DNA of 64,000 nucleotides, from NCBI GenBank assembly GCA_019096065.1, contig JAGUCH010000003.1, forward strand, positions 9,052,001 to 9,116,000, written 5' to 3'. A model generated the notes under the pieces. It did not search any database. It had not been told where the DNA came from and saw nothing but the letters and a program-made list of their open reading frames with translations. Origin of the DNA: Paracyclopina nana. Taxonomy: Eukaryota > Arthropoda > Copepoda > Cyclopoida > Cyclopettidae. This document shows positions 33,495 to 44,400 of this stretch, piece by piece (position 1 is the first letter of the stretch; every line of letters begins with the position of its first letter). Made by a program: the position numbers and the translations under genes.

Positions 33495-33911
33495 TTCTTA
33501 CACTTATTGTCAATGTCTGATCTGATTGAAGACTCTTAGAAAACTAACAAATAGCTAGCTGTTACAACTGGCTATTTTCCGCGTTGCAGCACCATTGAGC
33601 GTCACTTCCACGATGAACTGTGAGGCCATACAGGAAGTTTAATTAACGAGATGTTCTACAAAGTGAATGAATTTGACACATAATATGAGCCTGGGCATTA
33701 AGATCTAAAGGTTTGGATACTGCAGCCTATTTGTTAGATGTTAAGATCATGTTAAACATGTCGACTAATTTCAAGGTCTTTAAGCTCTGAAAAGCTAGTT
33801 TCAAAATGAAAAGTGACTTACGATAGAAAACTCGTAGGAGCCTCATAAATGAACTTTCTCTGTGTAAATATTTTTTCTCATTACTTACTGATTAAAATAT
33901 AATAATTTCAG

Positions 33912-35262
33912 ATCTACCAAATCCTAAACAAACCGAAAAGATAGGTCATTTTGTGCAGCTACTGTCGGCTTATTTGAAAGAAAGCAGGAAGACATACTTA
34001 TTACTGCCTTTACAGTTCTTATTTTGTGAAATTTGCTCCCTCATAATTGTTGTTGGGCATGTTGCAATTTTGGACTATTTATTTGACTATGAGCTTTCCA
34101 CTAAGAAGTTTGAAGTATTCAATTACTTTTATATGGAAGCAAAGGACAGGACGGATCCAATTTCATTAATTTTCCCTATGGTAAGTAGAAAAGTGTCCAT
34201 ATTTTTCCGAAAAGCTTGTCTTGAGCTCAGATTAATGCTACAAAGTCGGGTCAGATGGCGCTAGGTACATTCTGAAATAACTCTTTTTGTGGCCTTTTTT
34301 CAGAATCAAATGGCCCATTATGGCTATCTGTCATTAATTAACACATACACTAATAAAATCATGCACACGCTTTTGTTTGCACCCAAATTATGATGTCATT
34401 TTGATCTGAAGAGCCCTCTGTGTATGAGTGCTGCTCCATCTAGATATGATTTGGCATTAATCAAAGCTTGAGGCAAGCATTTTGCAACCTTCGCATTGTT
34501 TTTTAGGCGGCAAAGTGTACATTCCACAATTTTGGAGTGTCTGGTTCCCCTCAAAAATTGGATGCCTTATGCCTCTTTCCTCAAAATGCATTGCTGGAGA
34601 AATTCTATGTGATTATGTTTGTTTGGCTGGTCTTCTTGTCCATCATTACTGCATTCAATATTTTATATTATTCTGCAATTGGAATGTGCTCATTTATTCA
34701 AAGGCATAGCATCAGTTTGGTGAGAAAGCACGATTTATATTTTGTTATAATAACCATTTTGCACGGTTTTGTTTGGTAAATAATTAACTTTATAGTCAAT
34801 TTTAAGGCTGGCGTTTTGGCTTGCTTTTGGGCCTGCTGGTGCATCAATCAAAAGTGCTGCCATATCAGCCTGAGCAATTAAAGTGGCTGCTTAAATTTAT
34901 TCATCTGACTCTTTATGGCTTTTATTGAGATCAAATTCTGGTAACGACTCTGAAACAAAATGGCAGATGGGACATTTGCGATAACGCGAACATGACGTCA
35001 AGCCATCTGAATTTAATGCCATCTAGTGCACAGTACTTTCCTCCGAGTACCTACAGCCCTCAGCTTGATGTGATCAGAAGGCAGCACTTATAAAGTGGCA
35101 TTTATTTGTAAATTTTTCTATGCACAGGAACTTGAGGAATACGAAATCTTATTTAAAGACCTTACGGCCTGGGAGCGATATGGGCTTTGGTTCATTATGT
35201 CAAACCTAGAGGAGAATATGGATGAAACTACTTACTTGAAACTTCTTGAGAAGATGAAATGA
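33912..35262 (+). pseudogene. Innexin C-terminal segment (three exons) captured inside the MULE
   Basis: Exons by splice consensus and frame: 33912-34180, 34507-34719, 35128-35262, together about 204 codons without a stop. Innexin landmarks in order: a cytoplasmic-loop end (QLLSAYLKES), third membrane helix (FCEICSLIIVVGHVAILDYL), DYELSTKKFEVFNYF, DRTDPISLIFP, then KCTFHNFGVSGSPQKLDALC with the two second-loop Cys of innexins, LFPQNALLEKFYVIMFVWLV (fourth helix), and the tail WERYGLWFIMSNLEENMDET. Innexins form gap-junction channels. The N-terminal half (helices 1-2 with the first Cys pair) is not found upstream, so this is a 5'-truncated copy. It is labelled pseudogene for lack of a start, although the frame is open. 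The segment after helix 4 also looks short. It lies wholly between the MULE TIRs, head-to-head with the transposase. Confidence 0.8.
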
Positions 35263-35519
35263 ACATTTTTCTTTTACTTAATTTCATCATTTAGTTAACA
35301 ATGAAAATATAAATGTTAGCTGAATTTTTGTGCATGACTCCCATTTTTTTGGACTACAATGTTCAAGAAGACAAGTACTTGGTCGTTCAAGTCATGGCTT
35401 TACACCTAATATCAATAATATAAAGAAAAGAGGACGCTCTTGAGACAGTCTGTATACAAGTCATTCAGAAACGACATGAGAAGAACTTTTTTGGTAGCTG
35501 AATACCTTTATTGTCATTT

Positions 35520-36262
35520 TTATAACAGACCTCTCAAAAAGTAAGTTAACATTCTTGTCTTGAGCTTTCTTCCCTTCTTCTTTGTGGCTCTTTTTTCCTT
35601 TTTGTCTTCAATTTCATCACTCCACTCATTGAACCTCTTGCAGGTATCCAAATAATCTGGTGCAAGAGAAGCTGGATTGAAGCTCACTTTGGGCAGCTCA
35701 TCCCTGGACATGAACTGATGTGTCATCTGCAGTCTCCTGATGGTCATGTTGCAAGCAAACTTGGTATCATTATAAGAAGGTGGCAAAATTGGTGTCACAT
35801 TGATCTCATATCCTTCTTGTCCTCTAAAGAACATGAGATCTAGAAGCCTCATTTCAATTTCTTGTTGAGTTGGTGCATTTGTGTAGTCGTATGCATCATA
35901 TCTTGCTTTTCCAGGAAGAACTTGCAAGTTTTGAATTGCCACTATTTGTTCCTCTGAAACAATGGAGCTTTCAGATGGCTCTTGCACTCTGACTGTTAAG
36001 GAGAGCCCTTCATAAACAAGGTCGTACATGTCCTGGATGTATCTCAGTTTCTTTGGCTGATGTAGGAATTCTCTATCATCATTTGATGAGTTGAATCTTG
36101 GTAGGCATACCAGAAAAGTGCTCTCAAGCTTTTCACTCATTCTGCCAATTGCTAGTGACCAACTGATCAAAAATAGAAGCTCCTCACCTCTTACATAAAA
36201 ACTGTCTATTTTCCGCGTCTTTCCTTCACAGCTCTGCTCCAATAATTTTACCTGTGGTCCAT
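35520..36262 (-). CDS. MULE-encoded protein of unknown function
   Basis: Best model: exon 1 36262-36252 (ATGGACCACAG), a 50-bp intron, exon 2 36201-35520, giving about 230 aa starting MDHSFYVRGEELL. A single-exon start at ATG 36140 (MSEKLESTF) is the alternative. I recognise no family. Visible features are a mixed hydrophobic N-terminus, an acidic middle (EPSESSIVSEEQ) and a strongly basic tail (KKEKRATKKKGRKLKTR) like a nuclear localisation signal. It lies next to the right TIR on the same strand as the transposase, and AATAAA (minus strand, 35507-35512) follows the stop. Its place inside the element suggests an accessory transposition factor or a second captured host gene. Confidence 0.55.
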
Positions 36263-36302
36263 GTCAGCAAAATAGTGATTACTGATAAATGGATCAGATT
36301 TT

Positions 36303-36493
36303 GGGTCAAGCAAAATGAGCCTTAAAAATTGCTCACTACTTTTCACTTGTAGTGTGATAAGAAAAATTCCTTTTATCGTTTTACCCCAAAGTAAAACGAT
36401 AAATTGACCACCAAAATAAAGCGCAAAAATTCACACCTATGCGCCAATATTTATCGTTTTCTCGATTTATCGCTTTATCTCTTTACCCATGCC
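36303..36493. repeat. MULE right terminal inverted repeat
   Basis: About 191 bp, the inverted counterpart of 29631-29826, ending CTTTACCCATGCC. It is followed directly by the second copy of the target duplication GGCAGTGGCC. Confidence 0.85.
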
Positions 36494-38414
36494 GGCAGTG
36501 GCCAGATATCCAGCGCACAGAATCCCTGAAATAAGCACGCCCGCATTCATTGAGCATCACAAATGCAACAAGAAATCACAGCTCACAGAATCCCCGAAAT
36601 GGCACGCCCACAATTGAGCATCGCAACGAGGAAACACAGAAATCCACACTAGGGTCATTCCTAATAAGAAAGTCGCATCATCGAAAGATACGCGAAAATG
36701 CAGAGTAACTTCAAACCTGGTAAAAATTCCCATAACCTTGATAAATCTTATTCCAAATCGTATGAAACTCATTCCTTAGCCAGAAAAATGTCACATTATT
36801 ATACTTTTAAGCTGGAATTGGCCTTACTTGATCAAAAACAGGCAAATATACCAATAAAAAGCCATATGTATGGGTAACAAAAATTACACCAAATCTCAAA
36901 AGATTGCAGATATATGAACACAAATGAGGCTTTAAATTATTCCAAAGTGTCCAGCTGGTGTTTTTTAGAAAGTATTTTTGAGGAATGCTGAAGTCCAAGG
37001 GATCTGGAGAAAAATTAATTTTTCCTTATTTTCAAGCAACCATTTTGTATAGAATTCATTAAGAAAATCTGAAGCTTCATATAATAAAATTTGAGAACTT
37101 TATATTTTAGTGACCCATAAACATAAAAGAAAGTGATTTTGAAGCTTTGGTAGCAAATTGGAGACGAATTTCTAATGGTCTCTTTTGCTACGGTTTTTAT
37201 AAAATAGATGCGACTTTTTTGTTAGGAGTGACCCTTTTGTGCAATCCCAAGAAAAAGTGGGTCACAAAGGACCACCTAATGCACGCGCGCGCGAGGACCC
37301 TCAAACAACAAAAAAACTTTGTCTTTCTTCCCGCGTCCTCACTGTGCTCACCCAGAGCCGCTGGAAGCGACCTGGGCTGGCGTGCTCACCCTACACCACC
37401 CAAAGCTTCCCGGGCGTGCGTGCGTGCGAGGGCCCAACAACAACAGAAAAACTTTGTCTTTCTTACTGCGTCCTCACTGTGCTCACCCAGAGCCGCTGGA
37501 AGAGACCCAGTCCGGCGTGCTCACCCCACGCCACCCAAAGCTTCCCGGGCGCATGCTAGCGGTCGTGAGGGCCATGCAGCAAAAAAACTTTGTCTTTCCT
37601 CCCCTCGTCCTCACTGCAGTGCACTGTGCTCACCCAGAGCCCTTTGGCCTTTGTCAAAAAAATGTAATTTCCCTCATGCAATTGTTCATGTAGCTCGAGT
37701 TTCGCTCCTAGCTCAAAAAAGTTGGCAAAAACAGTTTTCAGTTAGCATTTTGCACTAGGAGACTAGTACTATCAAAACTAGGAAAAACAGGCGAAACTTT
37801 GGCCTTGCCTTTGCCGCTTCTGGCGGGTCTGGGTGAGCACAGTGAGGAAGCGAAAGGAAAGACCATGTTTTTTTTGCGGCATGGCCCTCGCGCGTGCATG
37901 CCAGAGCCCTTTGGCCTTTGTCAAAAAAATGTAATTTCCCTCATGCAATTGTTCAAGTAGCGCGAGTTTCGCTCCTAGCTCAAAAAAGTTGGCAAAAACA
38001 TGCAAGTTTTCAGTTAGCATTTTGCACTAGGAGACTAGTCCAATCAAAACTAGGAAAAACAGGCAAAACTTTGGCCTTTGCCGCTTCTGGTGGGTCTGGG
38101 TGAGCACGGTGAGGAAGCGAAAGGAAAGACGAAGTTTTTTTTGCAGCATGGCCCTCACGCGTGCGTGCCAGGAAACTTTGATGGCTTTGGGTGAGCACAA
38201 TGACGATGGGAAAGGAAAGACAAAGGTTTTTTTCAATTGTGGACAGGCCCATTTATAGGATTCTGTGCAGTCATGATGCTTTTGTGATGCTAATTGGATG
38301 CGGGCGTGCTTATTTTGGAGATTCTGTCTTCTGTGCTTGATTTGTTTGTGATTCTCAATGGATGCAGGCGTGCCTATTTGGGGGATTCTGTGCGTTGGAA
38401 ATCTAACCACTGCC
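36494..38414. mobile_element. 1.92-kb non-autonomous inverted-repeat transposon interrupted by the MULE
   Basis: The ends are inverted: GGCAGTGGCCAGATATCCAG on the left and, inverted from 38414, GGCAGTGGTTAGATTTCCAA. Similarity runs 60 bp or more inward, including CGCACAGAATCCC and CACGCC-GCAT-CATTGAG blocks that recur inside each arm. An 8-bp target duplication CAAAAATA lies at 29613-29620 (left, now before the MULE) and 38415-38422 (right). It is non-coding. GG-starting termini with 8 bp leave the superfamily open (MULE or hAT derivative). Confidence 0.8.
37634..38170. repeat. 267-bp direct repeat inside the 1.92-kb element
   Basis: CCAGAGCCCTTTGGCCTTTG at 37634 recurs at 37901. Both copies run through TTGCACTAGGAGACTAGT and TGGGTGAGCAC to AAGCGAAAGGAAAGAC. 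Further copies of the GTGAGCAC/GTGCTCAC motif lie inverted upstream at 37330-37630 in a GC-rich block. Confidence 0.75.
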
Positions 38415-38422
38415 CAAAAATA

Positions 38423-41400
38423 GGTTTCTTGCAACAGATTCTCTGTATTCTGGTGGAAAATTCCATTTTTTATGCCAATCTATAAGCAAGAATCTGTTAA
38501 AATAGTTTTTATACAAGGAAATTGTGCTATGATTCAGCAAGAATAAGGAATATAGGTTTCTAGCCTCAGATTCTCAGCATTTCATTGGAGAATTCCACTT
38601 TTGTTGACCAATCACAAAGCAGGAATCAAGAAAATAGGTTTCTAGCCTCAGATTCTCAGCATTTCACAAGAAAATTCCTCTTTTGTTGGCCAATCACAAA
38701 GCAAGAATAAGGAAAATAGGTTTCTAGCCTCAGATTCTCAGTATTTCACTGGAAAATTCCACTTTTGTTGGCCAATCACAAAGCAGGAATAAGGAAAATA
38801 GGTTTCTAGCCTTAGATTCTCAGCATTTCACTGGAAAATTCCACTTTTGTTGGCCAATCACAAAGCAGGAATCAAGAAAATAGGTTTCTAGCTTCAGATT
38901 CTCAGCATTTCAGTGGAAAATTCCACTTTTGTTGGCCAATCACAAAGCAGAAATCAAGAAAATAGGTTTCTAGCCTCAGATTCTCAGCAATTCAGTGGAA
39001 AATTCCACTTTTGTTGGCCAATCACAAGGCAAAAATCATTAAAATAGGTTTCTAGCCTCAGATTCTCAGCAATTCAGTGGAAAATTCCACTTTTGTTGAC
39101 CAATCACAAAGCAGGAATCAAGAAAATAGGTTTCTAGCCTCAGATTCTCAGCATTTCACAAGAAAATTCCTCTTTTGTTGGCCAATCACAAAGCAAGAAT
39201 AAGGAAAATAGGTTTCTAGCCTCAGATTCTCAGTATTTCACTGGAAAATTCCACTTTTGTTGGCCAATCACAAAGCAGGAATAAGGAAAATAGGTTTCTA
39301 GCCTTAGATTCTCAGCATTTCACTGGAAAATTCCACTTTTGTTGGCCAATCACAAAGCAGGAATCAAGAAAATAGGTTTCTAGCCTCAGATTCTCAGCAT
39401 TTCAGTGGAAAATTCCACTTTTGTTGGCCAATCACAAAGCAGGAATCAAAAAAATAGGTTTCTAGCCTCAGATTCTCAGCATTTCTCTGGAAAATTCCAC
39501 TTTTATTGGCCAATCACAAAGCAGGAATCAAGAAAACAGGGTTTCTAGCCTCAGATTCTCAGCATTTCAGTGGAAAATTCCACTTTTGTTGGCCAATCAC
39601 AAAGCAGGAATCAAGAAAATAGGTTTCTAGCCTCAGATTCTCAGCATTTCTCTGGAAAATTCCACTTTGGTTGGCCAATCACAAAGCAGGAATAAGAAAA
39701 ATAGGTTTCTAGCCTTAGATTCTCAGCATTTCTCTGGAAAATGCCACTTTTGTTGGCCAATCACAAAGCAGGAATCAAGAAAATAGGTTTCTAGCCTTAT
39801 ATTCTCAGCATTTCTCTGGAAAATTCCACTTTTGTTGGCCAATCACAAAGCAGGAATCTAGAAAATAGGTTTCTAGCCTCAGATTCTCAGCATTTCTCTG
39901 GAAAATTCCACTTTTGTTGGCCAATCACAAAGGAGGAATCAAGAAAATAGGTTTCTAGCCTTAGATTCTCAGCATTTCTCTGGAAAATTCCACTTTTGTT
40001 GGCCAATCACAAAGCAGGAATCAAGAAAATAGGTTTCTAGCCTCAGATTCTCAGCATTTCAGTGGAAAATTCCACTTTTGTTGGCCAATCACAAAGGAGG
40101 AATCAAGAAAATAGGTTTCTAGCCTTAGATTCTCAGCATTTCTCTGGAAAATTCCACTTTTGTTGGCCAATCACAAAGCAGGAATCAAGAAAATAGGTTT
40201 CTAGCTTCAGATTCTCAGCATTTCAGTGGAAAATTCCACTTTTGTTGGCCAATCACAAAGCAGAAATCAAGAAAATAGGTTTCTAGCCTCAGATTCTCAG
40301 CAATTCAGTGGAAAATTCCACTTTTGTTGGCCAATCACAAGGCAAAAATCATTAAAATAGGTTTCTAGCCTCAGATTCTCAGCAATTCAGTGGAAAATTC
40401 CACTTTTGTTGACCAATCACAAAGCAGGAATCAAGAAAATAGGTTTCTAGCCTCAGATTCTCAGCATTTCACAAGAAAATTCCTCTTTTGTTGGCCAATC
40501 ACAAAGCAAGAATAAGGAAAATAGGTTTCTAGCCTCAGATTCTCAGTATTTCACTGGAAAATTCCACTTTTGTTGGCCAATCACAAAGCAGGAATAAGGA
40601 AAATAGGTTTCTAGCCTTAGATTCTCAGCATTTCACTGGAAAATTCCACTTTTGTTGGCCAATCACAAAGCAGGAATCAAGAAAATAGGTTTCTAGCCTC
40701 AGATTCTCAGCATTTCAGTGGAAAATTCCACTTTTGTTGGCCAATCACAAAGCAGGAATCAAAAAAATAGGTTTCTAGCCTCAGATTCTCAGCATTTCTC
40801 TGGAAAATTCCACTTTTATTGGCCAATCACAAAGCAGGAATCAAGAAAACAGGGTTTCTAGCCTCAGATTCTCAGCATTTCAGTGGAAAATTCCACTTTT
40901 GTTGGCCAATCACAAAGCAGGAATCAAGAAAATAGGTTTCTAGCCTCAGATTCTCAGCATTTCTCTGGAAAATTCCACTTTGGTTGGCCAATCACAAAGC
41001 AGGAATAAGAAAAATAGGTTTCTAGCCTTAGATTCTCAGCATTTCTCTGGAAAATGCCACTTTTGTTGGCCAATCACAAAGCAGGAATCAAGAAAATAGG
41101 TTTCTAGCCTTATATTCTCAGCATTTCTCTGGAAAATTCCACTTTTGTTGGCCAATCACAAAGCAGGAATCTAGAAAATAGGTTTCTAGCCTCAGATTCT
41201 CAGCATTTCTCTGGAAAATTCCACTTTTGTTGGCCAATCACAAAGGAGGAATCAAGAAAATAGGTTTCTAGCCTTAGATTCTCAGCATTTCTCTGGAAAA
41301 TTCCACTTTTGTTGGCCAATCACAAAGCAGGAATCAAGAAAATAGGTTTCTAGCCTCAGATTCTCAGCATTTCAGTGGAAAATTCCACTTTTGTTGGCCA

Positions 41401-44400
41401 ATCACAAAGGAGGAATCAAGAAAATAGGTTTCTAGCCTTAGATTCTCAGCATTTCTCTGGAAAATTCCACTTTTGTTGGCCAATCACAAAGCAGGAATCA
41501 AGAAAATAGGTTTCTAGCCTCAGATTCTCAGCATTTCAGTGGAAAATTCCACTTTTGTTGGCCAATCACAAAGCAGGAATCAAGAAAATAGGTTTCTAGC
41601 CTCAGATTCTCAGCATTTCTCTGGAAAATTCCACTTTGGTTGGCCAATCACAAAGGAGGAATCAAGAAAGTAGGTTTCTAGCCTTAGATTCTCAGCATTT
41701 CTCTGGAAAATTCCACTTTTGTTGGCCAATCACAAAGCAGGAATCAAGAAAATAGGTTTCTAGCCTCAGATTCTCAGCATTTCTCTGGAAAATTCCACTT
41801 TGGTTGGCCAATCACAAAGGAAGAATCAATAAAGTAGGTTTCTAGCCTTAGATTCTCAGCATTTCTCTGGAAAATTCCACTTTTGTTGGCCAATCACAAA
41901 GCAGGAATCAAGAAAATAGGTTTCTAGCCTCAGATTCTCAGCATTTCAGTGGAAAATTCCACTTTTGTTGGCCAATCACAAAGGAGGAATCAAGAAAATA
42001 GGTTTCTAGCCTCAGATTCTCAGCATTTCTCTGGAAAATTCCACTTTTGTTGGCCAATCACAAAGCAGGAATCAAGAAAATAGGTTTCTAGCCTCAGATT
42101 CTCAGCATTTCAGTGGAAAATTCCACTTTTGTTGGCCAATCACAAAGGAGGAATCAAGAAAATAGGTTTCTAGCCTTAGATTCTCAGCATTTCTCTGGAA
42201 AATTCCACTTTTGTTGGCCAATCACAAAGCAGGAATTAGAAAAATAGGTTTCTAGCCTTAGATTCTCAGCATTTCAGTGGAAAATTCCACTTTTATTGGC
42301 CAATCACAAAGCAGGAATCAAGAAAATAGGTTTCTAGCCTTAGATTTTCAGCATTTCACTGGAAAATTCCACTTTTGTTGGCCAATCACAAAGCAGGAAT
42401 AAGGAAAAAAGGCTTCTAGCCTCAGATTCTCAGCATTTCACTGGAAAATTCCACTTTTGTTGGCCAATCACAAAGCAGGAATCAAGAAAATAGGTTTCTA
42501 GCCTCAGATTCTCAGCATTTCTCTGGAAAATTCCACTTTTGTTGGCCAATCACAAAGCAGGAATCAAGAAAATAGGTTTCTAGCCTCAGATTCTCAGCAT
42601 TTCTCTGGAAAATTCCACTTTTGTTGGCCAATCACAAAGGAGGAATCAAGAAAATAGGTTTCTAGCCTTAGATTCTCAGCATTTCTCTGGAAAATTCCAC
42701 TTTTGTTGGCCAATCACAAAGCAGGAATCAAGAAAATAGGTTTCTAGCCTTAGATTCTCAGCATTTCAGTGGAAAATTCCACTTTTGTTGGCCAATCACA
42801 AAGCAGGAATCAAGAAAATAGGTTTCTAGCCTCAGATTCTCAGCATTTCTCTGGAAAATTCCTCTTTGGTTGGCCAATCACAAAGGAAGAATCAAGAAAG
42901 TAGGTTTCTAGCCTTAGATTCTCAGCATTTCTCTGGAAAATTCCACTTTGGTTGGCCAATCACAAAGCAGGAATAAGAAAAATAGGTTTCTAGCCTTAGA
43001 TTCTCAGCATTTCTCTGGAAAATTCCACTTTTGTTGGCCAATCACAAAGCAGGAATTAGAAAAATAGGTTTCTAGCCTTAGATTCTCAGCATTTCAGTGG
43101 AAAATTCCACTTTTTTTGGCCAATCACAAAGCAGGAATCAAGAAAATAGGTTTCTAGCCTCAGATTCTCAGCATTTCACTGGAAAATTCCACTTTTGTTG
43201 GCCAATCACAAAGCAGGAATCAAGAAAATAGGTTTCTAGCCTTAGATTCTCAGCATTTTATTGGAAAATTCCACTTTTGTTGGCCAATCACAAAGCAGGA
43301 ATCAAGAAAATAGGTTTCTAGCCTCAGATTCTCAGCATTTCTCTGGAAAATTCCGGCCAATCACAAAGCAGGAATCAAGAAAATAGGTTTCTAGCCTCAG
43401 ATTCTCAGCATTTCAGTGGAAAATTCCACTTTTGTTGGCCAATCACAAAGCAGGAATTAGAAAAATAGGTTTCTAGCCTTAGATTCTCAGCATTTCAGTG
43501 GAAAATTCCACTTTTGTTGGCCAATCACAAAGCAGGAATCAAGAAAATAGGTTTCTAGCCTTAGATTTTCAGCATTTCAGTGGAAAATTCCACTTTTGTT
43601 GGCCAATCACAAAGCAGGAATCAAGAAAATAGGTTTCTAGCCTCAGATTCTCAGCATTTCAGTGGAAAATTCCACTTTTGTTGGCCAATCACAAAGCAGG
43701 AATCAAGAAAATAGGTTTCTAGCCTTTGATTCTCAGCATTTCAGTGGAAAATTCCACTTTTGTTGGCCAATCACAAAGCAGGAATCAATAAAATAGGTTT
43801 CTAGCCTCAGATTCTCAGCATTTCTCTGGAAAATTCCACTTTTGTTGGCCAATCACAAAGCAGGAATCAATAAAATAGGTTTCTAGCCTCAGATTCTCAG
43901 CATTTCTCTGGAAAATTCCACTTTTGTTGGCCAATCACAAAGGAGGAATCAAGAAAATAGGTTTCTAGCCTTAGATTCTCAGCATTTCTCTGGAAAATTC
44001 CACTTTTGTTGGCCAATCACAAAGCAGGAATCAAGAAAATAGGTTTCTAGCCTTAGATTCTCAGCATTTCAGTGGAAAATTCCACTTTTGTTGGCCAATC
44101 ACAAAGCAGGAATCAAGAAAATAGGTTTCTAGCCTCAGATTCTCAGCATTTCTCTGGAAAATTCCACTTTTGTTGGCCAATCACAAGGCAGGAATAAAGA
44201 AAACAGGGTTTCAGCCTCAGATTCTCAGCATTTCAGTGGAAAATTCCACTTTTGTTGGCCAATCACAAAGCAGGAATCAAGAAAATAGGTTTCCAGCCTC
44301 AGATTCTCAGCATTTCTCTGGAAAATTCCACTTTTGTTGGCCAATCACAAAGCAGGAATCAAGAAATTAGGTTTCTAGCCTTAGATTCTCAGCATTTCAG

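Larger units (their letters stand above)
29631..36493. mobile_element. Autonomous-looking Mutator-like element (MULE) carrying an innexin fragment
   Basis: This 6,863-bp element has long imperfect inverted termini (29631-about 29826 and about 36303-36493) starting GGCATGGGTAAAG and containing repeated AAAACGATAAA blocks. GGCAGTGGCC is duplicated at both edges (29621-29630 and 36494-36503), a 10-bp target duplication in the 8-11 bp MULE range. Inside are an OTU-MULE transposase (-), an innexin C-terminal gene segment (+) and a second minus-strand ORF. The insertion point is the first 10 bp of another inverted-repeat element (36494-38414), so the MULE is nested and younger. Confidence 0.9.

Noticed and set aside
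33953..34264. Reading the first innexin exon as a stand-alone 103-aa ORF
   Set aside because: The frame starts at GTG and runs past a GTAAGT donor at 34181. Innexin similarity stops at that donor and resumes at 34507, so it is an exon, not an independent ORF.
37147..37758. 203-aa plus-strand open frame in the 1.92-kb element
   Set aside because: It consists of repeated segments (LCSPRAAG..., AHPTPPKASRA) from internal DNA repeats of a non-autonomous element; no domain is seen.
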